Both the position numbers and the translations under genes were made by a program. Of a DNA stretch of 64,000 nt, positions 1 to 9,038 are shown piece after piece; the stretch's first letter is position 1, and every line of letters begins with the position of its first letter. The DNA comes from Streptomyces sp. GESEQ-35 (GTDB taxonomy: Bacteria; Actinomycetota; Actinomycetes; Streptomycetales; Streptomycetaceae). The stretch spans positions 1-64,000 of the forward strand of contig NZ_JAFFSX010000008.1 of assembly GCF_017948485.1 (NCBI RefSeq). Reading direction: 5' to 3'. The notes under the pieces are model-generated. The model saw only the letters and a list, made by a program, of their open reading frames with translations, was not told where the DNA came from and did no database searches.

Positions 1-1
1 A

Positions 2-826
<825 letters not shown>

Positions 827-855
827 CCCTCACCAGCACCGGAGACATCACGAAC

Positions 856-1875
856 ATGCCACCTCAGCGAGACCTGGGTGTTGCCGTCGTCGGCACCGGC
901 AAGATGGGCGCGGACCATGTGCGCAGACTCGACGACGTCGTCAGCGGGGCACGCGTGACAGCCGTCGTCGACATCGACGCGGACCGCGCCAAGACGCTCG
1001 CGGACGCCATCGAGGGCTGTACGGCGTACACCGAACCCGCGGCGGCCATGGCAGCGACGGATGTGGACGCCGTACTCATCGCCTCCCCGGGGCCCGCCCA
1101 CGAGGCGGCCCTGCTCGAAGCCCTCGGCCGTGACCTGCCGGTGCTGTGCGAGAAGCCGCTCACCCCCGACGCGGCCTCCGCCCTTCGCGTCCTGGAGGCG
1201 GAGCAGCGGCTCGGGCACCGGCGTGTCCAAGTGGGCTTCATGCGGCGCTACGACACCGAATACATGAAGATGAAGCAGCTCCTCGACGGCGGGGAGCTGG
1301 GCAGGACACTGATGCTGCACCACCGGCACCGGAACCTGTCCATGCCGCCGTGGTTCACCAACGAGATGCTCATCAACGACTCGGTGGTGCACGAGATGGA
1401 CGTGACCCGCTGGCTCCTCGATCAGGAGATCACCGCGGTCACCGTGCACAAGCCTGCCCCGACGTCACATGCTCCGGCCGGTATGAACGACCCTCAATTC
1501 GTCCTCTTCGAAACCGAGTCGGGTGCCCTGGTCGACGTCGAGATCTTCGGTCACTGCGGCTACGGCTACCAGGTGCACGCCGAAGCGGTCTGCGAACGCG
1601 GCACCGTACGGATCGACGACGAGCACGGCCCGCGGCTGACCGCCGAAGGCCGTTGGGGTGGCCGAGTCACACCGGACTACCTCGAGCGTTTCGACGACGC
1701 CTACGACCGCGAGGTTCAGGCCTGGGTGGACGCCACGCGGCGCGGCGAGACGGCCGGCCCCAGTGTCTGGGACGGCTATGCGGCCGCTGCCGTGTGCGAG
1801 GCGGGCGTGCTGTCCCAGCGGGAGGGGCGGCGCGTCGAGGTCGAGCTGATCGGGCGGCCCGCCTTCTACCAGTAG
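856..1875 (+). CDS. Gfo/Idh/MocA family oxidoreductase, inositol 2-dehydrogenase-like
   Basis: A 339-residue NAD(P)-dependent dehydrogenase, the usual length for this family. The N-terminal Rossmann fold shows GTGKMG near residue 12. The catalytic Lys sits in CEKP, followed by GFMRRYD and the D-SVV-H pair in NDSVVHEMD, which matches the Asp/His pair of inositol dehydrogenases (IolG). It is probably co-transcribed with the importer ATPase 29 nt upstream and is followed at once by a strong hairpin terminator. It likely oxidises the imported polyol to a ketose. The family is certain, and inositol specificity is an inference from the motif and the neighbour. Confidence 0.85.
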   Translation: MPPQRDLGVAVVGTGKMGADHVRRLDDVVSGARVTAVVDIDADRAKTLADAIEGCTAYTEPAAAMAATDVDAVLIASPGPAHEAALLEALGRDLPVLCEKPLTPDAASALRVLEAEQRLGHRRVQVGFMRRYDTEYMKMKQLLDGGELGRTLMLHHRHRNLSMPPWFTNEMLINDSVVHEMDVTRWLLDQEITAVTVHKPAPTSHAPAGMNDPQFVLFETESGALVDVEIFGHCGYGYQVHAEAVCERGTVRIDDEHGPRLTAEGRWGGRVTPDYLERFDDAYDREVQAWVDATRRGETAGPSVWDGYAAAAVCEAGVLSQREGRRVEVELIGRPAFYQ

Positions 1876-1891
1876 GCGGCACACAGCAGTT

Positions 1892-1921
1892 GAGGGCGGT
1901 ACCCGTACGGGTACCGCCCTC
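1892..1921. terminator. Perfect 13-bp hairpin between convergent genes
   Basis: GAGGGCGGTACCC and its exact reverse complement flank a 4-nt GTAC loop, which is itself palindromic. It lies 16 nt after the dehydrogenase stop and 12 nt before the stop of the convergent gene, so it can terminate transcription from both sides. There is no strong U-tract, which is normal for Streptomyces terminators. Confidence 0.85.
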
Positions 1922-1933
1922 TTCCGTTGCTTC

Positions 1934-2953
1934 TCAGCCGACGTCCGGAAGCACCGTACGCGGCCGGACCGGGAACCCGGCCGCCTGGTAGCACTCGTCG
2001 ATGAGACGCATGGTGGTCAGCGCGTCGTCCGCGTCGAGAACCAGCGGCGCATCATCCCGCAGATGGGCCGCGAAGGCCTCCAGCTGGAAGGTGTACGACG
2101 ACCGGCGGCCGAGTTCCTCGGTGCGCTCGCCGGCTGCCGTGCGCACCACCACGCGGTCGTCCAGGTGCGGCTGCACGAAGTTCATCACCGTGGCCTCGCC
2201 CCGCGTGCCCACGACACGGCAGCTCATCTGCCACTTGTCGTACGCCATGTGGCAGTTGGCCGTACCGGTGGCCCCGCCGGGAAACTCCAGATCGGCGTAC
2301 AGCCACTCGTCGACGCCCGCGGCCCCGGCCTTCTCCCCGCCGCGCGCGGCGACCAGCCGGGGCGCGCCGCCCGCCCAGGGCGCGAGCATGCGCTGGGCGT
2401 GCAGGCTGTAGCACCCGAGGTCCATCAGTGCGCCGCCCGCCAGCGGGAGCGACCACCGTACGTCGCTGTCCGGCGGCGCGGGCATGGCGACCATGGTCTC
2501 GACATGCCGGAGGTCGCCCAACTCCCCGCTGTCCAGCAGCTCGTGCAGGCGCAGGATGACCGGGTGGAACAGGTAGTGGAAGCCCTCCATGAACACCGTG
2601 CCCGCCTTGGCGACGGCCGCGTGGACCTCGGCCGCTTCCGTCGCGTTGCTCGCGGACGGCTTCTCGGTGAGGACGTGCTTGCCGGCCTGGAGGGCGGCCA
2701 GGTTCCACGGCCCGTGCAGGCTGTTCGCAAGGGGGTTGTAGACGACGTCGATCTCCGGGTCGGCGACAAGGTCGGCGTAGGAGTCCGCCACCCGCTCCAC
2801 GCCGTGCGTGGCGGCGAAGGCCTCGGCCCGGTCGCGGTCGCGGGCGGCGACCGCGACGAGGCGGTGGCCGGTCGCACGGGCCGGTCCGACGATCGACAGT
2901 TCGGCGATCCGGGCCGCGCCCAGGACGCCGATCCGCAGGGGCTCGTCCGTCAT
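1934..2953 (-). CDS. Gfo/Idh/MocA family oxidoreductase (dihydrodiol/xylose dehydrogenase-like)
   Basis: A 339-residue NAD(P)-dependent oxidoreductase with an N-terminal Rossmann GAARIA motif near residue 11, TEKPSA carrying the catalytic Lys, and MDLGCYSLH in the position where dihydrodiol and xylose dehydrogenases carry their active-site Asp/Tyr. That motif differs from the D-xxx-H of the two inositol-like paralogues nearby. Its ATG overlaps the TGA of the upstream dehydrogenase (ATGA at 2950-2953). It is the last gene of a four-gene operon: dioxygenase, SDR, Gfo, Gfo. The substrate is unknown. Confidence 0.82.
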   Translation of the reverse strand: MTDEPLRIGVLGAARIAELSIVGPARATGHRLVAVAARDRDRAEAFAATHGVERVADSYADLVADPEIDVVYNPLANSLHGPWNLAALQAGKHVLTEKPSASNATEAAEVHAAVAKAGTVFMEGFHYLFHPVILRLHELLDSGELGDLRHVETMVAMPAPPDSDVRWSLPLAGGALMDLGCYSLHAQRMLAPWAGGAPRLVAARGGEKAGAAGVDEWLYADLEFPGGATGTANCHMAYDKWQMSCRVVGTRGEATVMNFVQPHLDDRVVVRTAAGERTEELGRRSSYTFQLEAFAAHLRDDAPLVLDADDALTTMRLIDECYQAAGFPVRPRTVLPDVG

Positions 2954-3954
2954 GACTTGCGCACCTCGTCGAGTCGTACGGGCCGGTGCTCATGCAGCGA
3001 CAGGGTGCACGCCTCGGCGATCCAGCTCGCCTCGATGGCGTCCGCGACCGTGCAGGGGGAGGTGCGGGTGCCGGCGACGACCTCGGTGAACGCGGTGAGT
3101 TCGGCGCGGTAGGCGGCGGCGAACCGGTCCATGAAGAAGTCGTGCGGGGTGCCCGCCGGGAACGTGACACCCGGCTCCACGGAGCGCAGCGGCAGCTTGT
3201 CCTCCAGGCCGACCGCGATGCTGTCCTTCATGCCGTGCAGCTCCAGGCGCACGTCGTAACCGCGGGCGTTGTGCCGGGAGTTGGAGATGACGGCGATGGC
3301 GCCGTCGTCGAGGGTGAGCAGGGTGGACGCCGTGTCGACGTCACCCGCCTCACGGATGAACTCCGCACCCCGGTTGCCACCGGTCGAGTAGACCTCGACC
3401 ACCTCGCGGCCGGTCACCCAGCGCACGATGTCGAAGTCGTGCACGCTGCAGTCGCGGAAGATGCCGCCGGAGACGGCCACGTAGGCGGGCGGCGGCGGGG
3501 CCGGGTCGAGGGTGGTGGACCGTACGGTGTGCAGGTCGCCGAGCTCACCGCTCACCACCGCCTTGCGCGCGGCCACACAGCCCGCGTCGAAGCGCCGGTT
3601 GTAGCCGATGTGCACCTCGACGCCGCTGCCCTCCACCGCACGCAGCACCTCCAGGCTCTCCTCGACCCCGCGTGCCACGGGCTTCTCGCAGAAGACCGGG
3701 ATGCCCGCCTTCACGGCGGCGAGGATGAGCTGGGGGTGCGCGTCGGTCGCGGCGGCGATCACGACGCCGTCGACTCCGGCGGCCAGCAGGGCCTCGGGGG
3801 AGTCGGCGGCGGTGGCCCCGAAGCGTTCGGTGGCCGTGGCGACGGCCGCGGCCACCGGGTCGGTGACCACCAGGGAGTCCACCGCGTCGAGCCCGGCGAG
3901 GGTCTCTGTGTGGAAGGCGCCGATGCGGCCCAGTCCCATGATGCCTATACGCAT
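2950..3954 (-). CDS. Gfo/Idh/MocA family oxidoreductase, inositol 2-dehydrogenase-like
   Basis: A 334-residue protein with GLGRIG at residues 7-12, CEKPVARG carrying the catalytic Lys, GYNRRFD, and the D-CSV-H pair in FRDCSVHDFDIVRWV, which is the IolG-type Asp/His signature. It probably oxidises a cyclitol or pyranose hydroxyl. The ATG is preceded by an AGAAGGAG-type ribosome binding site (minus strand, about 3964-3971). It is translationally coupled to the downstream paralogue. Having two Gfo/Idh/MocA enzymes in one operon suggests successive oxidation, epimerisation or dehydration steps on one sugar. Confidence 0.85.
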   Translation of the reverse strand: MRIGIMGLGRIGAFHTETLAGLDAVDSLVVTDPVAAAVATATERFGATAADSPEALLAAGVDGVVIAAATDAHPQLILAAVKAGIPVFCEKPVARGVEESLEVLRAVEGSGVEVHIGYNRRFDAGCVAARKAVVSGELGDLHTVRSTTLDPAPPPPAYVAVSGGIFRDCSVHDFDIVRWVTGREVVEVYSTGGNRGAEFIREAGDVDTASTLLTLDDGAIAVISNSRHNARGYDVRLELHGMKDSIAVGLEDKLPLRSVEPGVTFPAGTPHDFFMDRFAAAYRAELTAFTEVVAGTRTSPCTVADAIEASWIAEACTLSLHEHRPVRLDEVRKS

Positions 3955-3974
3955 GAGAATCGTGCTCCTTCTGC

Positions 3975-4018
3975 TGAAATGCGGCTCAGTCCTGCTGTTG
4001 AAGTGCGGCTCAGTCCTG
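3975..4018. repeat. 24-bp tandem duplication at the SDR 3' end
   Basis: TGAAATGCGGCTCAGTCCTG (3975-3994) and TGAAGTGCGGCTCAGTCCTG (3999-4018) match at 19 of 20 bases, with a 24-bp period. The second copy contains the stop codon of the minus-strand SDR gene and the first is a downstream copy of it. It looks like a small slippage or duplication event in the intergenic space. No function is evident. Confidence 0.7.
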
Positions 4019-4771
4019 GCCGCCGAAGACGTTCTGGTCCCAGTCGATGACCGAGCCGGTCACCACGCCGCTGCGGTCGGAGAGCAGGAAGACGACGAAG
4101 TCGGCGATCTCGTCGACCTGCCCGAGCTTGCCCATGGGCTGTGATTGGGCGGCCTTCTCCCGCCAGTCGTCGCCCGCCCCGTGGAAGGCGCGCTGTGTGG
4201 CGTCCTCGCCCTCGGTGTCCGTCCAGCCGATGTTGAGGGTGTTGATCCGGATCCGGTCCCAGCGGTGCGCGTGCGCGGCGTTGCGGGTCAGGCCCGCCAG
4301 ACCGGCCTTGGCCGCGGAGTACGGGGCCAGGTTGGGCGGCCCGCCGTGGGCGCAGTTGGAGCCGATGCTTACGATGGTGCCCGGCGCCTTGCGGGCCGTC
4401 ATGTCGGCCACCGCCGCCTGCATCGCGAAGAACGGCGCGCGCAGATTGATCGCCATGTGCTGGTCGAACAGTTCCGGCGTGGTGTCCAGCAGCGAGCCAC
4501 GTGACGTCAGCCCCGCTGCGTTGACGAGGCAGTCGATGCGCCCGTGAGCGTCGACGGCCTGTACGACGCTGTCCCGCGCCTGCGCCGGATCGGAGAGGTC
4601 CGCCCGCACGAAGCGCGCGCCCGTGTCCGCGGCGAGCTTCTCGCCGACCTCGGCCCGACGGCCGGTGAAGACGACGGTCGCGCCTTCCCGTACGGCCGCC
4701 CGCACGATGCCCGCGCCGACGCCCTGGCTGCCGCCGTTGACGAGGACGACTTTGTCCTCAAGGAGTCCCAT
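4010..4771 (-). CDS. Short-chain dehydrogenase/reductase (SDR)
   Basis: A 253-residue classical SDR. The N-terminal NAD(P)-binding motif is GGSQGVGAG (near residue 14), then LVNAAG, the catalytic Ser in SIGSNCA and YSAAK as the Tyr-xxx-Lys pair. The length is typical. The ATG is preceded by GGACTCCTTGAG-type sequence on the minus strand. It lies between the PhyH-type dioxygenase (16 nt upstream) and the Gfo/Idh/MocA pair, so it probably acts as one of several oxidoreductases on one carbohydrate-like substrate. The exact reaction is unknown. Confidence 0.85.
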   Translation of the reverse strand: MGLLEDKVVLVNGGSQGVGAGIVRAAVREGATVVFTGRRAEVGEKLAADTGARFVRADLSDPAQARDSVVQAVDAHGRIDCLVNAAGLTSRGSLLDTTPELFDQHMAINLRAPFFAMQAAVADMTARKAPGTIVSIGSNCAHGGPPNLAPYSAAKAGLAGLTRNAAHAHRWDRIRINTLNIGWTDTEGEDATQRAFHGAGDDWREKAAQSQPMGKLGQVDEIADFVVFLLSDRSGVVTGSVIDWDQNVFGGQD

Positions 4772-4787
4772 GAATGCTGTGTCCTTT

Positions 4788-5966
4788 TCAGCTCTGGCGG
4801 CGTTTGGCGGCCGCCTGTAGTTCCTGGCGCAGCCGCGCGGGGGCCCAGCCCTCGGCGACGGCCTGCCAGACGGTGTCCGCCTGGGAAGGCGGGGCGAGAC
4901 CGTCGACCGGCGGGTCGAGGTCGAGATCGGTGGGGAAGGGGTAGCCCTCGGCGCCGGCCGCGATCACGCGGCGCAGCCAGTCCTCCGGGGCGCCCTCGGA
5001 CTTGCGGCGCAGCAGCACCGGGAACAGTGCGTTCGCCATCGCCTCGCGGTCCACGCTCTCCATCGCGCGGCCGAAGGCGGAGGAGACCTGCAACAGGTTC
5101 GCCATGCGCCTGATGTCGGCCGACCGGTTGTGCCCGGCGGCGTGGAAGAGCGCCGGGTTGAAGAAGACCGCGTCGCCCTTCTCCAGCGGGAGCTGGACGT
5201 GGTGGGCGTCGAAGTACTCGACGAACCGCGGCAGTCGCCAGGCGAGGTAGCCGGGCTCGAACTTCTGCGAGTGCGGCAGGTACAGGGTGGGGCCGGACTC
5301 GACGGGCATGTCGCAGTGGGCCACCGCGCCCTGAAGGGTGAGCACCGGTGAGAGGCGGTGGACGTGCGCCGGGTAGGCGGCGGCACGCTCCTGGGTGAGG
5401 AAGCCGAGGTGGTAGTCGCGGTGGACGTTCTGCGCCGCGCCGCCCGGGTTGACCACGTTGACCTGGGAGGTCACCTGGTAGGCGGGGCCGAGCCAGGCCT
5501 CGGAGATCAGCTCCAGGATGTCGTTGGCGTAGTAGTCGGCGAACACCTCCGGCGCCCGTACGGCCACCTTGTCCAGGGCGTTCCAGACGCGGTCGTTCGC
5601 GCCCGGCCTGGCGAAGTGGTCGCCGCGGGCCGCGCCGCTCGCGCGCTCCTCCTCGATCAGTGCGCGGAAGGCCTCGGACGCCGCGTCCACGACGGCCGCG
5701 TCCGCGAAGGCGCCCTTGAGGACCACGATGCCGGGCCCGTCCAGCAGGGCCCGGACCAACTCGTCCTGCACGCTCCGGCGGCCCTCGGTGGAGGCCGCCA
5801 GAGAGCGGAGCCGATCGCTGTCGTAGAGCGGGACGTTCTGCTCGACCCGCTCGGCCGAGGGATGGTCGGCGAGGTCGGTGCGCTGCTCCACGAGCGAGCG
5901 GAACGCGTCGAGATCGCAGTCCGCCTCGGTCAGCCAGGTGTGCGCTCCCGCGGCTCTGGGAGACAT
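4788..5966 (-). CDS. Phytanoyl-CoA dioxygenase (PhyH) family Fe(II)/2-oxoglutarate oxygenase
   Basis: A 392-residue PhyH-type oxygenase. The iron-binding facial triad is visible as H182-x-D184 in VHRDYHLGF and H275 in FNPALFHAAGHNRS, and R281 is suitably placed to hold 2-oxoglutarate. The ATG at 5966 is chosen because GAAAGGA sits 5-10 nt before it. A longer frame to 6023 would add 19 residues without a better binding site. It heads the operon with the SDR and two Gfo/Idh/MocA dehydrogenases and is divergent from a LacI regulator. PhyH enzymes hydroxylate or demethylate small molecules. Its place in a sugar-type operon is unusual and the substrate is unknown. Confidence 0.85.
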   Translation of the reverse strand: MSPRAAGAHTWLTEADCDLDAFRSLVEQRTDLADHPSAERVEQNVPLYDSDRLRSLAASTEGRRSVQDELVRALLDGPGIVVLKGAFADAAVVDAASEAFRALIEEERASGAARGDHFARPGANDRVWNALDKVAVRAPEVFADYYANDILELISEAWLGPAYQVTSQVNVVNPGGAAQNVHRDYHLGFLTQERAAAYPAHVHRLSPVLTLQGAVAHCDMPVESGPTLYLPHSQKFEPGYLAWRLPRFVEYFDAHHVQLPLEKGDAVFFNPALFHAAGHNRSADIRRMANLLQVSSAFGRAMESVDREAMANALFPVLLRRKSEGAPEDWLRRVIAAGAEGYPFPTDLDLDPPVDGLAPPSQADTVWQAVAEGWAPARLRQELQAAAKRRQS

Positions 5967-6073
5967 CCGGGTCCTTTCGCAGTCCGTGCATTTCTGCCAG
6001 TCTTGAGAACCCGAACCCATCATTCAATGCTTACCAATGCATCAAAAATCCATCACTGCTTTTGGGATCAGTC
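5967..6073. promoter_or_regulatory. Divergent promoter region with repeated CAATGC
   Basis: This 107-bp gap separates the PhyH operon from a LacI-type regulator. CAATGC occurs twice, 10 bp apart (6025-6030 and 6035-6040), in an AT-rich stretch that contrasts with the surrounding GC. That is the natural place for promoters and for a regulator site. No clear LacI-style palindrome is present, so the assignment is tentative. Confidence 0.4.
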
Positions 6074-7120
6074 ATGCGACACCGCTACCCGATCAGGGAA
6101 ATCGCCCGCCAGGCCGGACTGAGTACGGCCACGGTCGACCGCGTCCTCAATCAGCGGGGCAATGTGACGGAGAGCACCATCAGGGAGGTGCACGAAGCCA
6201 TCAGCGACCTGGACCGCCAGCAGAGCCAGGTCCGGCTCGGCGGCCGCACCTTCATGATCGACATCGTGATGCAGACCCCGGAGCGATTCTCCACCGCCGT
6301 ACGCGAGGCACTCGAAGCCGAGCTGCCCTCCCTGCATCCCGCTCACGTGCGCTCACGTTTCCACTTCCGCGAGACCTGCCCTCCCGCCGAACTGATCGGA
6401 ACCCTGGACAAGATCGCCAAGCGTGGTACGCAGGGCGTGATCCTCAAGGCCCCCGACGAGCCGGAGATCGCAGCCGCGGTCGGCCGGCTGGTCGCGGCCG
6501 GCATTCCCGTCGTCACCCTGGTGACCGACCTGCCCCACAGTGCGCGCCTGGCGTACGTCGGCATCGACAACCGCGCGGCCGGCGGCACCGCCGCCTACCT
6601 TCTCGGACAGTGGCTGGGCAAGCGGCCCGGCAACGTGCTCACCACCATCAGCCGGGGCTCCTTCCGAGGCGAGGAGGAGCGCGAGATGGGCTTCCGCAGC
6701 GCGATGCGCCTCGCCGACCCCAGGCGCTCCCTGGTGGAGGTCACCGACAGCGACGGCCTCGACGCCACCCAGCACGATCTCGTCCTGGCGGCGCTCAAGA
6801 GGGACGAGGACATCATCGCCGTCTACTCCGCGGGCGGCGGCAACCTCGCCACCCTCGACGCCTTCGAGACGCTCGGGCGGGAGTGCGCGGTGTTCATCGC
6901 CCACGACCTCGACCACGACAACACGCACCTGCTGCGCGAGCGCCGCCTGTCCGCGGTCCTCCACCACGACCTGCGTCAGGACATGCGCCGCGCCTGCCAG
7001 ATCATCATGCGCGCCCACAAGGCACTCCCCGACGACGGACCGTCGCTGCCCTCGGCGATCCAGGTGGTCACGCCGTTCAACATGCCACCGGGCGCTCCGT
7101 CCGTGCCGGTCGTCGACTGA
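6074..7120 (+). CDS. LacI family transcriptional regulator
   Basis: A 348-residue repressor-type regulator. The N-terminal helix-turn-helix IREIARQAGLSTATVDRVLNQ is clear in sense (shortened: IARQAGLSTATVDRV, residues 8-22), followed by a periplasmic-binding-protein-like sensor domain. TVDRVLN is typical of the LacI subgroup whose effectors are inositol-like or CUT2 sugars. ATG 6074 is preferred, with GGGA 7 nt upstream. It is divergent from the PhyH-SDR-Gfo-Gfo operon and most likely controls it, releasing DNA on binding a sugar or derivative. Confidence 0.88.
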   Translation: MRHRYPIREIARQAGLSTATVDRVLNQRGNVTESTIREVHEAISDLDRQQSQVRLGGRTFMIDIVMQTPERFSTAVREALEAELPSLHPAHVRSRFHFRETCPPAELIGTLDKIAKRGTQGVILKAPDEPEIAAAVGRLVAAGIPVVTLVTDLPHSARLAYVGIDNRAAGGTAAYLLGQWLGKRPGNVLTTISRGSFRGEEEREMGFRSAMRLADPRRSLVEVTDSDGLDATQHDLVLAALKRDEDIIAVYSAGGGNLATLDAFETLGRECAVFIAHDLDHDNTHLLRERRLSAVLHHDLRQDMRRACQIIMRAHKALPDDGPSLPSAIQVVTPFNMPPGAPSVPVVD

Positions 7121-7147
7121 GACCGCGGAGGCGGTGAGCACGAGACC

Positions 7148-7168
7148 GAGCTGATGGACGCTCAGCTC
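7148..7168. terminator. Possible hairpin between convergent genes
   Basis: GAGCTGA (7148-7154) and TCAGCTC (7162-7168) form a perfect 7-bp stem with a 7-nt loop, between the LacI stop and the convergent dehydrogenase. It is short for a terminator and has no T-run. Confidence 0.4.
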
Positions 7169-7209
7169 CATGGGTAGGGGGCGTAGCGAAGTGAGCGGGT
7201 TGTCCTCCG

Positions 7210-8238
7210 TCAGGTACGGGTCAGGTCCAGGAGGACCTTGGAGGCGATGGTCCGGTCGTGGGCGAGGTCGAAGGCCGCGTCGGCCTCGGCGAGCGGGAAG
7301 GTGTGCGTAACGATCGCGTCGACGGGCAGGCCTTGGGCCAGCAGGTCGAGCGCCTCGTCGAACTCGGAGTCGAAGCGGAAGGCGCCCCGAAGTTCCAGTT
7401 CGCGGGTGACGGCGATGTTGCCCAGCAGGGGCACGTCTCCGGATGGCAGCAGGCCGAGGAGCACGACGGCTCCTCCGCGACGCACCCGTTCCACGCAGCT
7501 TCGTAGACCCGCAGGCGCTCCCGACGCCTCGACGGCGATGTCGAACGGATCCGGCCACGCGTCGTCATCGGGGGCGTCGGCCCGCAGGGTGGCGGTAGCC
7601 CCGGATGCGGCCGCGATGCGCAGGGGGGTGTCGAGGAGATCGGTCACCACGACCTCGGCGGCTCCCTTGCGGCGCAGAACGGCGGTGACCAGGCACCCGA
7701 TCGGCCCTGCTCCGGTGACCAGCACCCGCTTGCCCGTGACGTCACCGGCCCGGTGCACGGCGTGCAGGGCCACCGACAGGGGTTCGGCCAGTACGGCACG
7801 GCGCAGCCCGAGTTCTGGCGGCAACGGGCGGATCTGTGCCGCGGGCACGGTGACGAGTTGGGCGAAGCCGCCTTGGACGTGGGGTGTGCGGGCGGCGCTG
7901 CCGAGGTAGCGGGTGTCGGCGCAGATGTTGCGGCGGCCGGCCTCGCAGTCGGGGCAGCGGTCGCACGGTGTGGCGGGATGGACGGCCACCGGGGTCCCGA
8001 CGGCCGGTCCCGCGCCATCGGGTCCCAGGGTGGCGACATGGCCGACGATCTCGTGGCCGAGCACCATCGGCTCCCGGACGGTGAAGTCGCCGACCCGGCC
8101 GTGGCGGTAGTAGTGCAGGTCCGATCCGCAGATTCCGCCCAGGGCGACCGCGACGGTCACCTGGCCGGGTCCGGGCGGGGCGGGGGAGCGGTGCTCGACC
8201 CGGAGGTCTCCTGCCGCGTGGACGACGCAGGCTTGCAT
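7210..8238 (-). CDS. idnD: Zinc-dependent alcohol dehydrogenase, L-idonate 5-dehydrogenase-like
   Basis: A 342-residue medium-chain dehydrogenase. Catalytic zinc ligands are visible in GGICGSDLHYY and LGHEIVG. The structural zinc site is the four Cys of CDRCPDC...NIC, and the Rossmann motif is GAGPIG. The ATG at 8238 has GGAAGG 8-9 nt upstream. A GTG at 8271, overlapping the previous stop as GTGA, would add 11 residues and cannot be excluded. It lies downstream of an IdnO-like enzyme, so the pair would interconvert L-idonate, 5-ketogluconate and gluconate. The idonate assignment rests mostly on that neighbour. Sorbitol or another polyol is an alternative substrate. Confidence 0.78.
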   Translation of the reverse strand: MQACVVHAAGDLRVEHRSPAPPGPGQVTVAVALGGICGSDLHYYRHGRVGDFTVREPMVLGHEIVGHVATLGPDGAGPAVGTPVAVHPATPCDRCPDCEAGRRNICADTRYLGSAARTPHVQGGFAQLVTVPAAQIRPLPPELGLRRAVLAEPLSVALHAVHRAGDVTGKRVLVTGAGPIGCLVTAVLRRKGAAEVVVTDLLDTPLRIAAASGATATLRADAPDDDAWPDPFDIAVEASGAPAGLRSCVERVRRGGAVVLLGLLPSGDVPLLGNIAVTRELELRGAFRFDSEFDEALDLLAQGLPVDAIVTHTFPLAEADAAFDLAHDRTIASKVLLDLTRT

Positions 8239-8267
8239 GGTGAGGGTTCCTTCCGTTGCGGCGTCCG

Positions 8268-9038
8268 TCACAGGACGGAGAGCATGCCGCCGTCGACGTA
8301 GAGCACCTGCCCGTTGACGAAGTCGGATGCTGGGGAGACCAGGAAGATCAGGGCGCCCACGAGGTCGTCGACATCGCCCCAGCGACCCGCCGGTGTACGT
8401 CTGCGCACCCAGGCGCTGAAATCCTCGTCAGCCACCAGGGCAGAGGTGAGTTCGGTGTCGAAGTATCCGGGTCCGATGCCGTTCACCTGGATGCCCAGGG
8501 GCCCGAGGTCGGCACACATGCCCTTGGTGAGCATCTTCAGGCCGCCCTTGGTGGCGGAGTAGGCGGCGATGCCCGGCCGGACCGCTTCGCTCTGTAGTGA
8601 GCAGATGTTGACGATCTTTCCGCGGTGCCGTGTTGCCATGCGCCGTGCGACCTCGCGGCCCACGAGGAAGGCACTGGTGAGGTTGGTGTCGAGGAGGCGG
8701 TGCCAGTCGTCGTCCGTGAACTCCAGCAGTGGGCTGCGGTGTTGGACTCCCGTGTTGTTCACCAGGATGCCGATCGGTCCGGTCTCCTCCTCGACCCGGG
8801 CGATGCCGGCGGCGACGGCCGCCGAGTCCGTCACATCGAAGGCGGCCGCCCGTACCCGGTCCCCGAAGGAGGCTGCAAGCTCCGAAGCGGTTGCTTGCAG
8901 GGTCGTGGTGTTCCGTCCGTTGAGGACGACCGTGCAGCCGGCCTCCAGCAGGCCCCTGGCGAGCGCCTTGCCGATGCCGCGGCTGGAGCCGGTGACCAGG
9001 GCTGTCTCCCCGGTGATGTCGAACAGCGGGTGGCTCAT
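8268..9038 (-). CDS. idnO: SDR, gluconate 5-dehydrogenase-like
   Basis: A 256-residue classical SDR closely resembling E. coli IdnO over its whole length. Shared stretches include LVNNTGVQHR, INICSLQSE-type sequence before the active site, YSATKGGLKMLTKGMC with the catalytic Tyr and Lys, QVNGIGPGYF-type sequence and SDFVNGQVLYVDGGML. It reduces 5-ketogluconate to D-gluconate, or the reverse. Its start overlaps the stop of the D-2-hydroxyacid dehydrogenase upstream (ATGA at 9035-9038). No gluconate kinase or transporter lies in the operon within this window. Confidence 0.85.
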   Translation of the reverse strand: MSHPLFDITGETALVTGSSRGIGKALARGLLEAGCTVVLNGRNTTTLQATASELAASFGDRVRAAAFDVTDSAAVAAGIARVEEETGPIGILVNNTGVQHRSPLLEFTDDDWHRLLDTNLTSAFLVGREVARRMATRHRGKIVNICSLQSEAVRPGIAAYSATKGGLKMLTKGMCADLGPLGIQVNGIGPGYFDTELTSALVADEDFSAWVRRRTPAGRWGDVDDLVGALIFLVSPASDFVNGQVLYVDGGMLSVL

